The notes: generated from the letters alone by a model not told the origin. Counted from the first letter of the stretch, positions 7,631 to 14,466 are shown. The stretch: 22,257 nucleotides of DNA from Sulfurovum sp. (GCA_027029065.1 JALVGO010000251.1:1-22257), one strand, 5' to 3'. Made by a program: numbers and translations.

Positions 7631-7727
7631 TGTAAATATTTCAAATTATACCAAAAAGTGCAAAAAACACCCATTATTTTAAGTTTTTCAAAAGAATGTA
7701 AATGTTAGTATTTTTGAAATATTTACA
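7631..7727. promoter_or_regulatory. Divergent promoter region with 15-bp inverted-repeat operator
   Basis: TGTAAATATTTCAAA (7631-7645) and TTTGAAATATTTACA (7713-7727) are exact reverse complements, 67 bases apart. A third TGTAAAT lies at 7698-7704 and pairs with the ATTTACA at 7721-7727. Each arm sits within 20 bases of one of the two divergent starts (7620 minus, 7744 plus), close to both ribosome binding sites. The arrangement suits a repressor that binds both ends and loops the DNA, controlling cargo and transfer operon together. The HTH protein at 7111-7620 is the obvious candidate ligand. Confidence 0.6.
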
Positions 7728-7743
7728 CACTAGGAGTTATTTT

Positions 7744-7938
7744 ATGGCGATTTGGGTCACTACGAAAGATTGGGCGGAGGGAAAACATGGCTTACCTCCT
7801 AAAGAGGAAACTGCACAGGCATATATAAGGAGTAAAAAGAAAATCAAATACACCAAAAATGGAAAAAGAGTGGTCTATTTATATGACTGGATAATGGATT
7901 ATTTAAACAATAGTATTAGAGAGCCAAAGGCTGAATAA
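7744..7938 (+). CDS. Small DNA-binding (excisionase-like) protein
   Basis: The 64-aa protein begins MAIWVTTKDWAE. It reads as a winged-helix excisionase/MerR-type fold: 'VTTKDWAEGKHGLPPKEETAQAYIRSKKI' followed by a KNGKRVVYLYDW wing. The ATG at 7744 is chosen because AGGAG ends seven bases upstream; an in-frame upstream start at 7702 would overlap the operator. Its stop and the next gene's start overlap as TAATG. As first gene of the operon, downstream of the inverted-repeat operator, it may be a recombination directionality factor or an autoregulator. Confidence 0.65.
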   Translation: MAIWVTTKDWAEGKHGLPPKEETAQAYIRSKKKIKYTKNGKRVVYLYDWIMDYLNNSIREPKAE

Positions 7939-8801
7939 TGGCAAAACAAAAAAAACTATTTTGGCTCAAGCTAAAAGATGATTTTTATGATCGTGAGGAA
8001 ATTAAAATCATAGAAGATATGGACAATGGAACTGACTATATAAATTTTTATTTAAAGCTATTATTGAAGAGTGTAAAAACAGAAGGCAGGCTTTACTTTA
8101 GGGATACCATTCCATACTCTCCTAAAATGCTTGCAAGTATAACAGGAACAAATATTGATACAGTTAAAGTAGGTGTAGATTTATTTCTTGGTCTTGGTCT
8201 AATGGAGAAATGGGATGACGGCACTCTCTTTATGGTTGAAACTCAAAATATGATTGGAAGCGAAACAAATTGGGCAAAATATAAAAGAGAACAACGCCAA
8301 AAAGAGAAAGAAAACCTTGAAATTGGACAATGTCCAAAATTGTCCAAAAAAAGTCCTATAGAGACAGACACAGATACAAAGACAGATACAGAGATAAATA
8401 TAGATACACACACAGATATAGATATAGAACAAAATCCTCTTTTGGAAAAATGGTTGGATGAATACTCATCAGGAAAAAATAATCCTCCAGCCTATAAAGC
8501 TGATATGCGTAAAAAAATTCTCAATAAAAACCCAGATGCTATTCAAGCATTTCTTAGATGGGGAAAAGAATACCAAGAGAGATTGCAAAATATAGAGAAT
8601 GATAAAAAGATTAAAACTTTTGATTATCGCTCCCTTATCGGATTTGAGCTTGGGAAAAACAAAACGATAGAACGAGTAGTTGATTATGAGCCTAATAGCT
8701 CAATGATACATGTCTATTTTTCAGATGGCACAAGTGATCCAAGTGTCTTAAAAAAAGATCTCTTTAGTTGGTATCAGTTAAAACTGGAGGAAACAGCATG
8801 A
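7938..8801 (+). CDS. Phage-type replisome organiser / replication initiation protein
   Basis: The N-terminal 115 residues of this 287-aa protein match the phage replisome-organiser domain. Supporting stretches are FWLKLKDDFYDREEIKII near the start, SITGTNIDTVKVGV in the middle and a winged-helix-like DNA-binding fold. A 23-residue linker of alternating Asp/Glu/Lys and Thr/Ile (142-164) follows, then a C-terminal domain (165-287) containing a basic helix. Such proteins open an origin and load helicase in Gram-positive phages. Its presence suggests that the excised element can replicate. It is coupled to its neighbours by TAATG at the start and ATGA at the end. Confidence 0.7.
   Translation: MAKQKKLFWLKLKDDFYDREEIKIIEDMDNGTDYINFYLKLLLKSVKTEGRLYFRDTIPYSPKMLASITGTNIDTVKVGVDLFLGLGLMEKWDDGTLFMVETQNMIGSETNWAKYKREQRQKEKENLEIGQCPKLSKKSPIETDTDTKTDTEINIDTHTDIDIEQNPLLEKWLDEYSSGKNNPPAYKADMRKKILNKNPDAIQAFLRWGKEYQERLQNIENDKKIKTFDYRSLIGFELGKNKTIERVVDYEPNSSMIHVYFSDGTSDPSVLKKDLFSWYQLKLEETA
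8361..8429 (+). repeat. Degenerate hexanucleotide repeat coding an Asp/Thr linker
   Basis: About eleven imperfect copies of a six-base GAYACA-like unit run in frame within the replisome-organiser gene. They encode alternating acidic or polar and Thr/Ile residues (142-164). Low-complexity linkers at this point are usual in this protein type. The repeat could change length by slippage without shifting frame when whole units are gained or lost. Confidence 0.7.
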
Positions 8802-9106
8802 ATGAAACACTACATACCTGGCTGAAACATTTTGGTGACTCTACTATAGCAGCTAGTTACTGGATGGGGATCGATGAAAATGAATTTCTTGATCTTCTTG
8901 GTTATGAAAATCTTGATCCAAAACTAGAAGAGACACTCCAGGGCAGAATGAGAGTTATGCCTAAAAAGAATGATGAGATAGAAGCCTTGAAAAGTGTCAT
9001 TGTGGACCAGGACAGAAAGTTAAGCTATGCAGCAGAGGCAGCCAATAATTTTTTGGTGTCAATCACTGACCACCATATTAAAATCGACACAAAGGAACAA
9101 AATTGA
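8798..9106 (+). CDS. Small unknown protein between replication and TraL-like genes
   Basis: This 102-aa soluble protein is unrecognised. The N-terminal half (TWLKHFGDSTIAASYWMGIDENEFLDLLGY) looks like a small HTH-type helical domain and the C-terminal half like a short coiled coil. ATG 8798 is chosen because GGAGG ends seven bases upstream and it overlaps the previous stop as ATGA. An alternative in-frame TTG lies 30 bases earlier. It occupies the place next to TraL where RP4 has TraM, but I see no convincing similarity. Confidence 0.65.
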   Translation: MNETLHTWLKHFGDSTIAASYWMGIDENEFLDLLGYENLDPKLEETLQGRMRVMPKKNDEIEALKSVIVDQDRKLSYAAEAANNFLVSITDHHIKIDTKEQN

Positions 9107-9879
9107 AACAAGAACTACATTTTACAATCAATCAAAAAGGCGGGTGTGGTAAAACCCACCTGGCATGGTCACATCTTTTAAGAGCCTTGCATCATGGTAT
9201 ATCAAGCACAGCGATAGACACAGATCCAAGTAATTCTAGTTTGGCTGACTATGCAGGACTTCCAGTAAAAACCATTGAGATCATGGATGAAAGCGGTTTG
9301 GAGATACAGCCTGAAAAATGGGATAAGTTGATTTATCATCTTCTGGATGATGTCACAGAGTATTTAACCGTTGTGGACTTGGGAGCTACTGCGTTCCAGA
9401 GCTTCGTATCGTACTGTATCAACTCTCAAATTATGCCTCTATTGCAAGAGAAGTTTAACATCTACCTGAATATCCCTATCGTTGGAGGAGAAGCTCTTAA
9501 CGACACATTGAATGGTATGGAGTACCTTGTAGAACTCTTTGGAGACAATACCAAAATAGTTGTATGGGCAAATGAGTTCTTCGGAAAACTCATCGATGAA
9601 CACGGTAATAGCTTTGAGGAGACAGAAGCGTACAAAAAAGTAAAACAGAAGCTTTACGGAGTGATCTATCTAAGAAAATCTTCACAGCTACATGATTTGG
9701 CAATAGCCAAAATGAAAACTGCAAAGCTTACTTATGAGGAGGTCAAAGAAAATAAATCAAGGAGTTTTCAATTACTCGAAATGATGCGTATTAAACAGGT
9801 ACTAGATAATACTTTCCAAATGATGGATGCAGTATTTGAAATCCCAAACCCAAAACAAACAAAGGAGAAAACAAAATGA
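9103..9879 (+). CDS. traL: TraL-like ParA/MinD-family ATPase of IncP-type transfer system
   Basis: The 258-aa protein has a deviant Walker A motif, KGGCGKT (12-18), the switch AIDTDPSNSSL (37-47) and a Walker B VVDLGA (90-95). The pattern IDTDP-N, then VVDLGATAF, then NSQIMPLLQE and PIVGGEALNDTLNG (125-138), and later VVWANEFFG, follows RP4 TraL closely rather than plasmid-partition ParA. TraL belongs to the oriT leader operon of IncP plasmids and is not essential for mating there; its role is unclear. The start is TTG, overlapping the upstream stop (TTGA), with AAAGGA upstream. It could also help maintain the excised element. Confidence 0.7.
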   Translation: MKQELHFTINQKGGCGKTHLAWSHLLRALHHGISSTAIDTDPSNSSLADYAGLPVKTIEIMDESGLEIQPEKWDKLIYHLLDDVTEYLTVVDLGATAFQSFVSYCINSQIMPLLQEKFNIYLNIPIVGGEALNDTLNGMEYLVELFGDNTKIVVWANEFFGKLIDEHGNSFEETEAYKKVKQKLYGVIYLRKSSQLHDLAIAKMKTAKLTYEEVKENKSRSFQLLEMMRIKQVLDNTFQMMDAVFEIPNPKQTKEKTK

Positions 9880-10685
9880 AAACTACAATGAAAAAAATAG
9901 GACTTAGTGCCGTGGCAGCGGCAATTATGACAACTTCACTTAATGCAGGTGGAGCAGTAGCAGGAGCATTAGAGCCTACTCAATGGGCTAGATTTGGAGC
10001 AGAGACTTTGGATCGTGCCAATGCCTATGCCACCCAATTACAAGAATATGCAACGCAAATACAGCAGTACCAAACACAACTTGAAGAGTGGCAGCGTAAA
10101 CTCCAGGGCTACCAACAGATGATCTCCAATATCGGATCTCTTCCACAAAATACCTATGCAGAGTTCATGCAAGGTGTTTTAAAGATGAAAGAGGCGATGG
10201 AATTCCAAGACGGTCTTAGTATGACGGCTTCATCTTTCGATCAAGACTTTAAAACTAAATTCGGTACCTATGCCGATTGGCTCCAAAAGGCATCTAATGG
10301 ATCTTTGGATTTTCAAAGCCAATATAAGCAGCTCACAGATACCACACGCTCAACGGTCAACGGTGCTCTGAAAAGCCTTGGATTGCAATTTAAAGATCTC
10401 CAGAGTGATGAGGATGTAGTCAATAAGCTTAGACAGCTCTCTACCACAGCCAACGGAGAGGAAGCAGCCATAGCCGCTGCCAATCAGATCTCTTTACATC
10501 AGATCTCAACGCTAAAGAGACTCAATCAAACCGTTTTAACCCAGGCAAATATGCAAGGAGAGTTTTACGCTGCACAAAACACCAGAGAAGAGCTTCAACA
10601 GGCACAGCAAAAAGCCTTTAGAGACAAAGCAGACTTTTCTACTAGCGGCAACTATGAAAAAAATACTAGGCGTATCCACCGATGA
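9876..10685 (+). CDS. trbJ: TrbJ-like (VirB5-type) conjugative transfer protein
   Basis: The 269-aa protein has a cleavable signal peptide (hydrophobic 10-24, cleavage near ALNAG). A long helical region with Gln-rich repeats follows (YATQLQEYATQIQQYQTQLEEWQ, about 52-74), the hallmark of TrbJ proteins. TrbJ/VirB5 proteins are exported, pilus-associated minor components thought to help contact the recipient cell. ATG overlaps the TraL stop (ATGA) and has AAAGGAG upstream. The gene order trbJ, (small gene), trbK-like, trbL matches IncP. No other pilus gene lies nearby, which is unusual. Confidence 0.75.
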   Translation: MKTTMKKIGLSAVAAAIMTTSLNAGGAVAGALEPTQWARFGAETLDRANAYATQLQEYATQIQQYQTQLEEWQRKLQGYQQMISNIGSLPQNTYAEFMQGVLKMKEAMEFQDGLSMTASSFDQDFKTKFGTYADWLQKASNGSLDFQSQYKQLTDTTRSTVNGALKSLGLQFKDLQSDEDVVNKLRQLSTTANGEEAAIAAANQISLHQISTLKRLNQTVLTQANMQGEFYAAQNTREELQQAQQKAFRDKADFSTSGNYEKNTRRIHR

Positions 10686-10942
10686 AGCATAAAGACTCCA
10701 TCAAAGGCTTTACTCCAGAAAATACGGCACAGATGCTAACAGGGCTTGTATTGATCGTTATTGCTCTTTGCAGCTCTGACGCTCTTCCCTCTGGAGAGGA
10801 TCTATTTTCAATACGATCTTTACCTTTGTGGCTCTTTATTGTGATTATGGTGATCCACGGTATGAGGTTGATCCTCAAAGCAAACGAGGATCAAAAACAG
10901 AGATATAAAACTTTAAAGGAAACAGAAAATGAAAATGACTAA
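10682..10942 (+). CDS. Small two-helix membrane protein between TrbJ and TrbK-like genes
   Basis: The 86-aa protein has hydrophobic segments at about 18-34 and 47-66, with a basic, then acidic, soluble tail. It is not in the RP4 trb order and matches no family I know. ATGA overlap with trbJ and a 14-base overlap with the following lipoprotein gene show that it belongs to the same operon. It may anchor or regulate the TrbJ/TrbL parts or act in exclusion with the lipoprotein. Confidence 0.65.
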   Translation: MKHKDSIKGFTPENTAQMLTGLVLIVIALCSSDALPSGEDLFSIRSLPLWLFIVIMVIHGMRLILKANEDQKQRYKTLKETENEND

Positions 10943-11084
10943 GACAATAACTATTTTATGCTTTACGGCTTTTGCACTATTGGCTACTGGATGCTCTGAC
11001 AAAAAAGACGGTTGGAATAACCCCGATGTTTTTAAAACAGAGGATCCAAGCACATACAAAAAGAACACAAGACAGATCAAATGA
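10929..11084 (+). CDS. trbK: TrbK-like small lipoprotein (entry-exclusion candidate)
   Basis: The 51-aa protein begins MKMTKTITILCFTAFALLATGCSDKK. Charged start, hydrophobic core and lipobox L-A-T-G-C (Cys22) mark a lipoprotein of only about 30 mature residues. It sits exactly between trbJ and trbL, where RP4 has trbK, a small lipoprotein that blocks entry of related plasmids. AAAGGA lies about ten bases before the ATG. It overlaps the upstream gene by 14 bases and the trbL start as ATGA. The mature part is too short for family matching, so the assignment rests on position and lipobox. Confidence 0.65.
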   Translation: MKMTKTITILCFTAFALLATGCSDKKDGWNNPDVFKTEDPSTYKKNTRQIK

Positions 11085-12433
11085 AAAAAGCGTGGTTGAT
11101 TATAGCTCTGCTGCTTCTTGCTTCAAGTGCTGCCAATGCCAGTGCTCTTGGCAGTGTCATAGGCGATATTCAAGATCAGCTTGACAGTAGCATAGCACTC
11201 TTTTATACCCCAATTAGAGAGGCAGCAGAGTTCGTCTTTTATGCACTGGCAATCATAGACATGACAATCATATTTGGTCTAGCTGCGGTGCGAAATGAAC
11301 TGGATATAGGTGGAATATTTGCCAAGCTTTTACAGATGATGTTATTGCTCCTATTATTTAAAACATTCTTTACACACTTGCATTGGCTCTATGATCTGTT
11401 TGATGGATTTAACTCTCTTGCAGATAAAGCCAACGGAGGTAGCACCCCATCCCTAGATGAAATTATGGATAATGTCGGCAAGTTCTGGGGAGAGGTATGG
11501 AAAAAAGTGGATGATAATGGATGGAGAGGATTAGGAAACAGTTTTATGTTACTGATCTTTGCCGTAATTGCCACAATCTTTATCTCACTTATGGTCGGTC
11601 GTGCATTACAGTATTACATCTTCTTTTTGTTCAGTCTCTATGTTGGTGTGTTCTGGCTTGGATTTGGCTCTTTTGCCTTTACCAGACAGTGGGCGTATAA
11701 CTCTATCATCAACATACTCAAACAGGGGGCTAAATGGATGACAATGATGCTAGTGATAGGTGTAACATTTACACTTATCAATAACTCTTTGGCAAACGGT
11801 ATCAATGATCCTGTAAATCTCATCATACTTGGTATTACAAGTATCATCATGTGGGGCTTTTCGTTGGGTATTGACGGATGGGTAGATAGCTACTTCACAG
11901 GTCACGGTGGAGGAGAAAATAACTATCTTGGCGGAAAGATGGGATCCATGGCACAAAGTACCGCCTCTGGAGCCATAGGAGGCGGAGCAGTAGCAATCAG
12001 TCAAGTTAAAGCGGCTGCCGCTGCATCTATGCCAGAGAGTTCTAAAGGTGGCAGCAGTTCAAGTAACAGCACAACATCAAGCAGTAAAACATCGGAACAA
12101 AACGGCAAGGGTACCAGTAAACTAGGAAACTTTATGAATAGTGCCAAAAAAGCTGCTGCCACTACAGCTAAATACGGTGGAGCGATGGCAGCAGGTGCCG
12201 CAATGGGTGCCGCTTCTGGAGCCGTTAAAGGTGCTATAGGATCCAACTCCAGGGCAGGACAAAAATCTGGAAAAGTTGCAGGTGTTGTTTTTGCAGCTTC
12301 AACGGCTACCAATGCTGACGCTTACGACAAAGAGGAACAATCTGATAATAACATTGAGGGATCTATCTCCGATGGAGGATCAAGTAGTTATATATCTGGA
12401 GTACCTGGATCTGGAGGAAATGATGATGCTTAA
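11081..12433 (+). CDS. trbL: TrbL-like (VirB6-type) inner-membrane transfer protein
   Basis: The 450-aa protein has a signal-like N-terminus (residues 3-20) and about five to six membrane segments: near 50-70, 83-100, 150-172, 178-204, 218-236 and 243-262. The last 160 residues are Gly/Ser/Ala-rich and disordered (TSSSKTSEQ and AAGAAMGAASGA near 320-390). Topology and tail are typical of TrbL/VirB6, the polytopic part of the type IV secretion channel. VirB6/TraG-type proteins are also the target of exclusion in some systems. It is the last gene of the operon and is followed seven bases later by a terminator hairpin. Confidence 0.75.
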   Translation: MKKAWLIIALLLLASSAANASALGSVIGDIQDQLDSSIALFYTPIREAAEFVFYALAIIDMTIIFGLAAVRNELDIGGIFAKLLQMMLLLLLFKTFFTHLHWLYDLFDGFNSLADKANGGSTPSLDEIMDNVGKFWGEVWKKVDDNGWRGLGNSFMLLIFAVIATIFISLMVGRALQYYIFFLFSLYVGVFWLGFGSFAFTRQWAYNSIINILKQGAKWMTMMLVIGVTFTLINNSLANGINDPVNLIILGITSIIMWGFSLGIDGWVDSYFTGHGGGENNYLGGKMGSMAQSTASGAIGGGAVAISQVKAAAAASMPESSKGGSSSSNSTTSSSKTSEQNGKGTSKLGNFMNSAKKAAATTAKYGGAMAAGAAMGAASGAVKGAIGSNSRAGQKSGKVAGVVFAASTATNADAYDKEEQSDNNIEGSISDGGSSSYISGVPGSGGNDDA

Positions 12434-12439
12434 TAACGA

Positions 12440-12473
12440 TAAAAGAGGATATAGGAGCGTATATCCTCTTTTA
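12440..12473 (+). terminator. Hairpin terminator after the transfer operon
   Basis: Perfect 14-base arms, TAAAAGAGGATATA (12440-12453) and TATATCCTCTTTTA (12460-12473), enclose the loop GGAGCG. The stem ends in TTTTA and begins seven bases after the trbL stop. It should end the operon begun at 7744 or attenuate read-through into traJ. Confidence 0.7.
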
Positions 12474-12479
12474 AGGGTT

Positions 12480-12520
12480 ATATGTGGTGTAAAGTACGGC
12501 ATATGTGGTAAAAAGTACGG
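12480..12520 (+). repeat. Two 21-bp-spaced direct repeats upstream of traJ
   Basis: ATATGTGGTGTAAAGTACGG (12480-12499) and ATATGTGGTAAAAAGTACGG (12501-12520) differ at two of 20 positions and repeat with a 21-base period, two helical turns. They lie between the terminator and the traJ ribosome binding site (GAGGAG near 12529-12534). They are probably protein-binding sites controlling traJ-int, or part of an origin. Their core resembles no site I can name with certainty. Confidence 0.7.
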
Positions 12521-12541
12521 TGTTCATAGAGGAGTATCAAA

Positions 12542-12925
12542 ATGACAGCTCCAAAAGAAACAAAAGAAAAGCGTACACACCATATAGACAGCCGTCTAAC
12601 ACCAGAAGAGTACCAAATGATTACCTCTAAAGCAAAATCTACAGGCTACACGGCATCAGAATATATGAGGCGTGTAGCCTGTGGGTATCCACTGCAATCA
12701 ATGGTAGATCAGTTGGCAGTTAATGAATTACTCCAAACAAGAGCAGATCTTGGAAGATTGGGCGGACTTTTTAAGAGGTGGATGACTGAAAATGAAAAAA
12801 CAAAACCATCTCTTGGTAGTAGAGCCTATCAAGAGGTAGATAATATTGTCTCTAATATCTTGGAAGATCAAAAGAGGCTGTTAATTATTGCAGAGCGAAT
12901 TATTAAAGCGAAAAAAAGGATCTAG
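12542..12925 (+). CDS. traJ: TraJ-type relaxosome protein (IncP family, ribbon-helix-helix)
   Basis: The 127-aa protein has an N-terminal ribbon-helix-helix region (about 15-50: HIDSRLTPEEYQMI, then GYTASEYMRRVACGY). It then has DLGRLGGLFKRWMT (69-82), which is nearly the same as the DLGRLGGLLKLWLT of RP4 TraJ, at the same place. The C-terminus (100-120) is the matching helix. TraJ binds the inverted repeat beside nic and recruits the relaxase. In RP4 it is next to oriT and followed by traI. Here it is 7 kb from the oriT candidate and followed by excision and integration genes, with no relaxase. GAGGAG precedes the ATG. Confidence 0.8.
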   Translation: MTAPKETKEKRTHHIDSRLTPEEYQMITSKAKSTGYTASEYMRRVACGYPLQSMVDQLAVNELLQTRADLGRLGGLFKRWMTENEKTKPSLGSRAYQEVDNIVSNILEDQKRLLIIAERIIKAKKRI

Positions 12926-12926
12926 T

Positions 12927-13295
12927 ATGTTTGATGAACTTGAAAATACTTTAAAAGAGATACTCCATCGCCTTGATGAACAACAGGCACTATTGCAGGT
13001 AACGCTAAATAGCCTGACCACATCTAAAGCTGTGGCAAATTTCTTGGGTATATCACAACGCACTATCCAATTATGGGTCAAGCAAAATAAGCTCCAAGAC
13101 GGGAAGCATTACTACAGGGATGGTAAACGATTAGTATTTATTCCTGCTGCCATTTTGGAGTTAAAAAACAATCCCTACAAGGGGTCATCACCCTTAAAAG
13201 AGGATATACAAAAAGAAAAAACTCCAAAGAAAAAAACACTTAACCCAGTGGCAAAAAAGATATTGGGAGACCTCAAAAAGGTAAATAATGGCTAA
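12927..13295 (+). CDS. Excisionase-like helix-turn-helix protein
   Basis: The 122-aa protein has a helical N-terminus (1-30), then TTSKAVANFLGISQRTIQLWVKQNKL (about 32-57) and a KRLVFIP wing. This is a MerR/excisionase-type winged helix. A lysine-rich tail follows. ATG 12927 is chosen because AAAGGA ends six bases upstream and the preceding traJ stop is one base away; an in-frame start at 12888 lies inside traJ. It overlaps the integrase start by 8 bases, which fits a recombination directionality factor. A small-plasmid copy regulator is an alternative. Confidence 0.65.
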   Translation: MFDELENTLKEILHRLDEQQALLQVTLNSLTTSKAVANFLGISQRTIQLWVKQNKLQDGKHYYRDGKRLVFIPAAILELKNNPYKGSSPLKEDIQKEKTPKKKTLNPVAKKILGDLKKVNNG

Positions 13296-14466
13296 GAAAA
13301 AACAATCGGTTAAATATAACTACAGCGGTATCAAATTCACTATCAGAGAGCGGTATAATAGCTGGTACCTAGATTTTTATTTTGAGGGTAAGAGGATCCG
13401 CAGAGATTCTAATATACCTGCTACAAAAGACGGTCTTATTGAAGTAAAACGAGTCTTAATCCCCGAAATAGCAGCTTCACTACTTGATAATGTAACACCT
13501 CCTTATGAAGATAAAGAGTGGACATTAGACGCTATGGCAGAAATTTATTGGACTTTGAAAAAAGGATCTAAAATGAGGGAACACACGCTCAAGCGTAACA
13601 AAGCACATTACCAAAACCATGTGTCTCCTTTTTTTGGATCAAGGGAAATTAGCACGCTCTTACCAATGGAGCTGGAACAGTGGCAAAATGATCTACTACG
13701 ACGATTCAAACCATCTACGGTACAAAAATACCGATCCGTTCTTTACTCTATTTTAGATAAAGCGGTAGATAATGAAATCATTTCAAAAAACCCTTTAGAA
13801 AAAATTACGGCTCCCAAAGCAATGATAGATCTAAAGCCAAGCCCAGAAGAAAAGGCAGATCCTTTTACCGAGACTGAGATGCAACTTATACTAGATCACG
13901 CAAATATGTATAATCGTAACCACTATTTACGAAACTTTATTTTACTTATGTTTGCAAGTGGTATGCGTCCAGGAGAAGTAGCAGCTTTGAAGTGGTCCGA
14001 TATTTGCTTTGATAAAAAAACAATACGGGTTAGTCGTACAAGGATTAGAGGAAAAGACGGTCCTCCAAAAACTGAAGCATCATATAGGGTTGTCGATATG
14101 TTGAAATTATCTGAGGATGCATTAAGATCTCAATATGAATATACTAAAAATTATGAGTATGTTTTTATAAGCTCCAAAAAGAAGCCTTTCTATTCTCACG
14201 ATGTTGTAGGAGTCAATTTCCAAAGGATCCTCAAAGCCACCGGGGTCAAAGTGCGGGTGCTGTATAATCTAAGACATACTTATGCTAGTCATATGATACG
14301 CAACGGTGTAGATATTGTTTATATCTCTAAACAGCTTGGGCATGAAAACCCAAATATCACACTAACGATATATACTCGCTTCATAGAAGAGGATGACGAA
14401 AAACGGCTTAAGAAAATAGAAGAAATAGGCACCAAAATGGTCACTTTTAAAAAAGGAGACTCCTAA
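13288..14466 (+). CDS. int: Tyrosine recombinase / site-specific integrase
   Basis: The 392-aa protein has an N-terminal arm-binding region (about 10-65), a core-binding SAM-like domain (77-180) and a catalytic domain (190-375). Catalytic residues visible are R227 (GMRPGE), K261 (PKTEASYR), R329 in YNLRHTYAS, H352 (LGHENP) and nucleophile Y362 (IYTRF). The first His of the H-x-x-R box is Tyr326, a variant common in phage and element integrases. It should excise and insert the element. The stop codon lies in the palindrome AGGAGACTCCT (14454-14464), and 26 bases later the chromosomal ybgC starts, so its attachment site should be in or near that gap. Confidence 0.9.
   Translation: MAKKKQSVKYNYSGIKFTIRERYNSWYLDFYFEGKRIRRDSNIPATKDGLIEVKRVLIPEIAASLLDNVTPPYEDKEWTLDAMAEIYWTLKKGSKMREHTLKRNKAHYQNHVSPFFGSREISTLLPMELEQWQNDLLRRFKPSTVQKYRSVLYSILDKAVDNEIISKNPLEKITAPKAMIDLKPSPEEKADPFTETEMQLILDHANMYNRNHYLRNFILLMFASGMRPGEVAALKWSDICFDKKTIRVSRTRIRGKDGPPKTEASYRVVDMLKLSEDALRSQYEYTKNYEYVFISSKKKPFYSHDVVGVNFQRILKATGVKVRVLYNLRHTYASHMIRNGVDIVYISKQLGHENPNITLTIYTRFIEEDDEKRLKKIEEIGTKMVTFKKGDS

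Larger units (their letters stand above)
123..14466. mobile_element. Integrated mobilizable element with IncP-type transfer genes (left end not seen)
   Basis: The region holds a tyrosine integrase and excisionase-like gene at its right end, TraJ-, TraL- and probable TraK-like proteins, a TrbJ-TrbK-TrbL set, a phage-type replisome organiser, an oriT-like structure and two minus-strand cargo modules. Its cargo is visibly more AT-rich than the chromosomal genes starting at 14493. The right boundary must lie in the 26 bases between the integrase stop and the ybgC start. No tRNA gene is visible there. The left boundary is outside the window or hidden by the insertion sequence at 1-122, so full size and gene content are unknown. 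No relaxase, coupling protein or VirB4/VirB11-type ATPase lies inside the window. Confidence 0.75.

Noticed and set aside
8361..8429. Hexamer repeat as a CRISPR-like array
   Set aside because: Units are six bases, degenerate and in frame inside a gene; there are no spacers. No CRISPR array or tRNA/rRNA gene was seen anywhere in the window.
9103..9879. ParA partition ATPase with a nearby centromere
   Set aside because: The sequence follows the TraL pattern past the Walker motifs, no ParB-like gene follows and no centromere-like repeats are adjacent.
11389..12312. Minus-strand frames opposite trbL, including an Ala/Pro-rich one at 12001-12312
   Set aside because: They mirror the Gly/Ser/Ala-rich TrbL tail and have no supporting start sites.
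12458..12470. TATCCTC in the hairpin after trbL, similar to the RP4 nick core TATCCTG, next to traJ
   Set aside because: It lies inside the right arm of a perfect terminator-like stem and the last core base differs. The 5504-5551 site has the full inverted-repeat-plus-nick layout.
12276..12545. 89-aa plus-strand frame running from the trbL tail through the terminator and 21-bp repeats
   Set aside because: It starts inside trbL, crosses a terminator hairpin and repeats, and shows no protein-like features.
14275..14300. Missing His in the integrase H-x-x-R box (Tyr326 instead)
   Set aside because: Tyr at this position is a common natural variant in tyrosine integrases; all other catalytic residues are present, so it is not evidence of inactivation.
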